Below are positions 59,275 through 64,000 of a stretch of 64,000 nucleotides of DNA, piece by piece. The stretch is taken from NCBI GenBank assembly GCA_000320605.2, contig KB445811.1, positions 186,001-250,000 on the forward strand, given 5' to 3'. Every line of letters begins with the position of its first letter. Positions within the stretch are counted from its first letter, which is position 1. The position numbers and the translations under genes were made by a program. The notes beneath the pieces are model-generated. The model did not search any database, was not told where the DNA came from, and saw only the letters and a list, made by a program, of their open reading frames with translations. This DNA is from Gelatoporia subvermispora B (taxonomy: Eukaryota > Basidiomycota > Agaricomycetes > Polyporales > Gelatoporiaceae).

Positions 59275-62200
59275 GGCAATCAGATATCCTGCAAGCATTA
59301 TTAGGAGCACAAGTCTTATCTTTGCTCGACGCACTGTCTTGATTTACCCAGCTTACAGTGATGGAAAGTAACAGGGAAAAAACCACTTTCAGATCGCACT
59401 GAGGTTTGTTCTAATTTTGCAGGCTGCCCTTTGGACTTTGCAATGGCCTCTCAGTATTTCAGTGCATAATGCAGGGAGTACTGGCACCTTTTCTGTGGAT
59501 CTTCACCTTGGTATATATTGATAACATAGTGGTGTACTCTCACACTTGTAAGGAGCACCTGGAACACCTAGATCAAGTGCTGCGCTTCATTGCTAAGATA
59601 GGAATCACCCTCTTGCCAAGCAAATGCCACTTGGGATACTCTTCCGTCCTACTGCTAGAATAGAAAGTATCGTGACTTGGGTTCTCCTCGCATGAGGTCA
59701 GGTTGGAAGCTATTACTAATCTTCTCCAACTGTTGAGTGTGGAGGACTTGCAAATGTTCTTAGGCATGATGGTCTACTTTGCCTTGTTCATTCTCTACTA
59801 CTTTTTTGTAGTATTGTGGCTCTTTGACCTGCTAAAAAAGGATGCCCCGTGGGCTTGAAATGCTAAATGCAAATATGCTTGAAATGTTACAAAAGATGCC
59901 TTACAAAGTGCACCTGTCCTGGCTCACTCTATGAGTGATCACCCATATTGGCTCTACTTTGATGTGCCACTGGTAGCTCTTAGCTGCAGTTTGTAACAAA
60001 TCCAACCTATCATTGTAGGAGACCTGAAGGGCACTCGCATCTACCAGAAGCTCACTTGAGCCTATCAAAAGGGAAAACCTCCTTCTTCCTTGGTTACTTG
60101 TCTTTCTCTTAAGATCAACAATGTGCCCAAGAACCCAGCCTGGGAAAAGACTTAAGATGAATCCACTATCTACATCAAGAGAGTAATTGCCTACTGGAGT
60201 CATATTTGTAAGGGGGCGAAGACCAGGTATTCCATTACCAAACAAGAAGCACTTATCGCCAAGAAAGGCTTGGTGCACTTTCAGCCCATGATCAAAGGTG
60301 TATCACTATTGTGGCAACGGACGACTTGGCATTACAATGGGCTTGTACATACAAGAACATGAACAGGAGACTAGCAGCCTGGGAGGCAGTCTTTGCCACA
60401 TTTTCCCCGCACTTGGAAATTGTATACTGAGTAGGAAAAATCCATTTGAACATAGACCATTTATTGTGTCTCCCTTGCAAAGGCCCCAAGCATAACTTCC
60501 CTACACAGGATTCATCTACTTCTATCCTGATGGACTCTAACATTGCCAAAGAAGAAAAGTGTTCTGTACAAACAACTGCACCTCAATATTCCGCCTTTGC
60601 TGTGGAGTCGCTGCTGTCCTGGGAGAATGTGCTAGAGGAGAATTGCCTCTCTGCAGTCAATCTTTCCTTCCTAGAACATCTTAACGCAAATTCAGGAAAT
60701 AATGTAGAAGGCACAAGTTCACTTGCCACCTTCTCAAGTAGAGTCTCAGCTGCTAAGAGGATCCCAGCTGTACGGGCCCATGTTCACCTTGCCCATAAGA
60801 ACCCTGAGTCATGAAAGATAGACCCATTCCCTCCTTCTGAAGACGTCAGGGGAGGGTTTCTAATGATATCTCAGCAAAGAGCTGGTGAATAGGTTCATGA
60901 CTAGGTACGTCTCCGATCCTTTCTTCTGGGACAAGTGGAAACACACGGACCTTAGCAAGATCCAATCGTTTGAGAGTCAAGCTTTCTTTCATAGCAGTCA
61001 GGGCCTCTTGTTCATCTGTTATGGAGTGGATCCAGTCTGATTGTGCATTTCCCGAGCCATGGTTCCTTGGCTGCTTGCCAGGCTACACAATTTACCTTAC
61101 ATCGCAGCTCACAAAAGGGTTTGCAAGCTGATCCTTCACATTTTGTCACATTTTTACTAGTCTACTCTGCAAAAAGACATATTAGAGTATGCCACCACTG
61201 GTAATAAGTGTTAGACAATCAAATCGGATCACTGAGCTCCCGCAGGCCCCCTATGGCCTAACCCTATTTCCTTACACCCCTTCAAATGGATTTTACTTGA
61301 TCTGATCACTGGCTTATCTCCTTTGCAAGGGTTTGATATAGTATTGGTGGTGGTAGATCGCTATACCAAGCTAGTCACCTTCATTTCTTGTTCAGAAAGC
61401 ATAGGCACTGTGAAGTTTGGCAAGACTTTCATTAACCAGGTAGTATTCCGATTTGGACTTCCAGAACACATCATCTTGGACTGAGATTCATGCTAGACCT
61501 CAGCCTTCTGGAGGGCAGTGGTGAATGAGCTCAACATTCATCTCAGCCTTTCCTTCTCCCATCATCCCTAGCATCACGGACAAACCAAGGTAGTCAACCA
61601 GTCCTTGGAAACCATGTTGTGAGCCTATGTAACCAAAGACCAATTGAGCTGGTTACTCTGGCTCTCATCTCTTGCTCATACCTATAATTTGTTGGTACAC
61701 TCCTTCACAGGCTACTTGCTATACTACCTACTTTACAGTTACCATACGAGGGAGGGCCGAGGATTTTCTGGCAGCGGGAAACATATTAGTATCTCGCCCA
61801 AATACAGTCCCTCGAGACTCAGAAGGATTCCTGAATAATTTGGAGTCTCACTGCCTCCAAGTGCAGGACACCTTAGCTGCAGCACAAGAGCAATACACAC
61901 AGCAGTGCAACAAAGGAAGGCAAGATAAAGCTTTTAGCATAGGAGATCCAGTGCTCATCAACTCTTACTTACTAGAGTTAGTGGACATCAAAGGCACCAG
62001 GAGGAAATTGGTACAGTGCATAATTGGATCATTTACAGTACAGGAACACATTAGCCTGGTAGTCTACTAACTAGCCATACCCGACACGTACTCCATAAAT
62101 TCTGTTATCAACATCTAGCATCTGAGGCTCTATCACCGTTCAGATCCTGGCTAATGGGAAGGCGTGGAGAGACCAGTCCTTTCTGACCCTTGAGACTCAG

Positions 62201-62400
62201 ACATGCTGGCATCTGAAGAATATAAGATTGACCAAATTGTATCATGGAAATGTAACCAGCACAAGGGAAACTGTCTCAAATACCTGGTAAGATAAAAAGG
62301 ATTTGGGCCTAAAGAAGATGCCTGGCTGGTTGCTTAGGATCTCCGCAACACTCATGACATATTAGTCGAGTACTAGAAGCAATACACCCTGGCTAGATTC
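59275..62400 (+). pseudogene. Ty3/gypsy chromovirus-type pol, RT to integrase-chromodomain (3' piece)
   Basis: Pieces in the usual pol order: the start of RT (SDILQALLGAQVLSLLDALS, about 59280), RLPFGLCNGLSVFQCIMQGV, the catalytic box YIDNIVVYS (about 59512), SKCHLGYSSVLLL and FLGMMVYF. RNase H is seen as VIAYWSH with SITKQEALIAKKGLVHFQP (about 60180-60290). The integrase core is seen as DLITGLSPLQGFDIVLVVVD (about 61300) with FRFGLPEHIIL. A C-terminal chromodomain-like stretch follows (YKIDQIVSWKCNQHKGNCLK, about 62220). Frequent stops and frame changes, and Asn in place of the second catalytic Asp of RT, show it is dead. No flanking long terminal repeats were recognised. Confidence 0.75.
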
Positions 62401-62613
62401 CAAACAGCTAAGGGTTTAGTAACTACTACTTGAGCTACGAAGTAGCACTAAGCTAAACTTCTGCTTATTTAAGGTCCTACCAGTCTCTTAGTGCTCAGTT
62501 TCTACTCTCACTTTTTTCTCCTTTACCAACTTGACTGCTAGGCTCATTTAAGCTCTTACTTTCTTTAAAGTCTCTGCCTGGCCTGAGGTCATAACTTATG
62601 CTCTCTCTTTTCT
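62401..62613. other. 3' flank of the gypsy remnant
   Basis: Pyrimidine-rich sequence without coding similarity. It could hold a 3' LTR, but no second copy is seen on the left side. Confidence 0.35.
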
Positions 62614-63042
62614 TTGCCTCTACCTGCTGTGCCCATGCCCCAAAGCTTTTTGTTGAAGCTCTTCTTTGCTCTGATAGAAGAGCCGGGGGAGTATCCACAC
62701 TCTCTATTCAGCATGTCCTTTTTGACCAAAGAGGAAGATACAATCCTGGTCCACCAGGTTTTATTCCCGGAGCTACCGCAGAACTTTTTCCGTGAGAACC
62801 AGCTAAGAGAGTACTCCCTGACCAGGAATACCTTGCTTGTGGCCAAGATGCAGAGTTCCTCTTTGAGCTCCTGTGAACAAGAATGGATTTTAGTTAGTAC
62901 TCTGCTAGCTTCTATCTCTCTAGATGCTTGGCTTTACCTAGAGGACCCCAGATTGAGTAGTGCACCATGTCAATTTCTAGGACAAGTGACAGAATTGCTC
63001 TGCTCAGAGCAGGAGTGTGCCTATTTCCATATAGAAGTATAG
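62614..63042 (+). CDS. unidentified 142-codon frame in repeat DNA
   Basis: An uninterrupted frame with a protein-like mix (FLTKEEDTILVHQVLFPELP, SLDAWLYLEDPRLSSAP). I do not recognise it. It lies between a dead retrotransposon and a MITE-like repeat, in CpG-poor DNA, and may be a gag-like or captured fragment, or chance. Confidence 0.25.
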   Translation: MPLPAVPMPQSFLLKLFFALIEEPGEYPHSLFSMSFLTKEEDTILVHQVLFPELPQNFFRENQLREYSLTRNTLLVAKMQSSSLSSCEQEWILVSTLLASISLDAWLYLEDPRLSSAPCQFLGQVTELLCSEQECAYFHIEV

Positions 63043-63487
63043 AAGATATCTGAGCAGAAGGAGTCACTGCTTCTTTTGTATTGCCAGTACTGTGGAGTAG
63101 GCTGCTACTGCCTCAGGCTGTCCTTCATAAGTTCCTGGGATGCTAGCTACCTGTTCACCTCTCTTGCTCTACCTTCTTGATTACTGGGAAATGAGTACTT
63201 ACCAAGTTCTATTTCCCCCTTGGTTGGGCAAATACTTTGATAACATGGACATGGCACTAGCTCAATCTGCGGAAGTCATGTAGAAGTGGTCAGACTGGGC
63301 CATAGAACTCTGAATGGCTGTAGGTAGCAGGGTCAAAGGAGGACTTGTCTGTGAAGAGCCTTCTGCCTGTACATAAACATTGCCTTGCTTCATGCCCTTT
63401 CTTGCTCTCTTACATCATATTCCCTCTCACAACGGGTAATGGCCAATATTCCACCCTGAAATAGCACCAGAAATAGTTGCCTGTCAT
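63043..63487. other. CpG-poor repeat DNA, no gene
   Basis: No coding similarity. CpG is almost absent, as in the neighbouring remnants. Confidence 0.4.
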
Positions 63488-63664
63488 CAGACTAGTTTGG
63501 AACCCAAACAGTTAATACTTTTTGCCTACATTTATAGACAGATTTGGTGAAAATATGTCTTATTGTTTATGAGTTTTGGCCTAATATCAGGCATTTGGAC
63601 CAAATATTAGCCCATATATGGTAACCTGCAATATTAACTATTCAGTACCCAAACCAGCCTAGGA
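63488..63664. mobile_element. MITE-like inverted-repeat element (about 177 bases)
   Basis: AGACTAGTTTGG....AGTTAATA at the left (63489-63518) is matched in reverse by TATTAACT....CCAAACCAGCCT at the right (63632-63660). Inside, GGCCTAATAT and ATATTAGCCC form a second hairpin around 63580-63612. No coding region. No clear target duplication. Confidence 0.5.
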
Positions 63665-64000
63665 ATAGAAAACCATTCCTGGTACTTTCACAGGCCTGTT
63701 CTGGGGTGCAAGTATTGGCCGTTGCCTATTGTGTTTACACCAGCTTTCCTAATACCTACCTGGTCAGCACCTTAGAGTTCTGGTGTCTTAGTCAGTGGTT
63801 AATGCATGTGCACCCATGATAGCGCTAAAGGCACTTCGTGATATCAAACTGGAAGACACACTTCTAGCGGCATGCTCATTCAGACTTCTTCCTTACTGCT
63901 CTCGCTCAGCTCTCCCCTTCCTCATGGCCCATTCCAACCTATCTTGCTATCACTACTGACACTGGCTTTTGTGTGACATCACTCAGCTCTTGCCTGCCAG
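63665..64000. other. window end, no gene seen
   Basis: No exon, repeat or RNA recognised. Confidence 0.4.

Noticed and set aside
1..64000. Search for CRISPR arrays, bacterial operons, rRNA and integrated mitochondrial DNA
   Set aside because: No regularly spaced repeats, no rRNA-like conserved blocks and no bacterial gene organisation were seen.

Overview
The window is nuclear DNA of a filamentous basidiomycete, most likely an Agaricomycete (wood-decay type). The genes are split by many short GT-AG introns of about 50-75 bases, exons are GC-rich, and several families are typical of that group: DUF6534-type membrane proteins, a secreted LysM protein, RTA1-like and CSC1-like membrane proteins, a sphingolipid C9-methyltransferase, chromodomain Ty3/gypsy elements and a two-gene transposon common in Agaricomycetes. 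I saw no CRISPR, operon or other bacterial feature. All names come from reading translations by eye; no database search was possible.

Layout. 0-2 kb: the tail of an unknown gene, then PEX19. 2.4-9 kb: decayed genes, namely a STAND/NLR-like plus kinase-like pseudogene and a DUF6534 pseudogene carrying a hairpin insertion. 9.4-16.3 kb: intact genes on the minus strand for a C2H2 zinc-finger protein, a conserved NTF2/DUF2358-like protein that is probably mitochondrial, a small hypothetical protein, and a two-LysM secreted protein. 17.9-23.7 kb: a second accessory patch with two more decayed DUF6534 copies, in opposite orientations, around a degraded partial duplicate of the LysM locus. 23.7-28.1 kb and 29.7-32.6 kb hold no gene I can support; an RTA1-like gene sits between them.

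32.6-48.8 kb is a dense, conserved housekeeping block: a UBE2E-like ubiquitin-conjugating enzyme with an unusual tail, a protein carrying only the N-terminal domain of GTPBP1/2, a CSC1/OSCA-like channel, mitochondrial peptide chain release factor 1, WDR59 (a GATOR2/SEACAT subunit) and sphingolipid C9-methyltransferase. Two gene pairs there are divergent with short shared promoters (323 and 201 bases), and WDR59 stops 90 bases before the methyltransferase start.

48.8-64 kb is a transposon graveyard. A Ty3/gypsy chromovirus-type pol gene appears in two collinear plus-strand pieces (about 50.3-50.75 kb and 59.27-62.4 kb). Between them lies a DNA transposon with a transposase-like gene (minus) and a divergent companion gene (plus), itself interrupted by an 830-base assembly gap. 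MITE-like inverted repeats lie near 49.4 kb and 63.5 kb. The right end is strongly depleted in CpG, as expected for long-methylated repeats.
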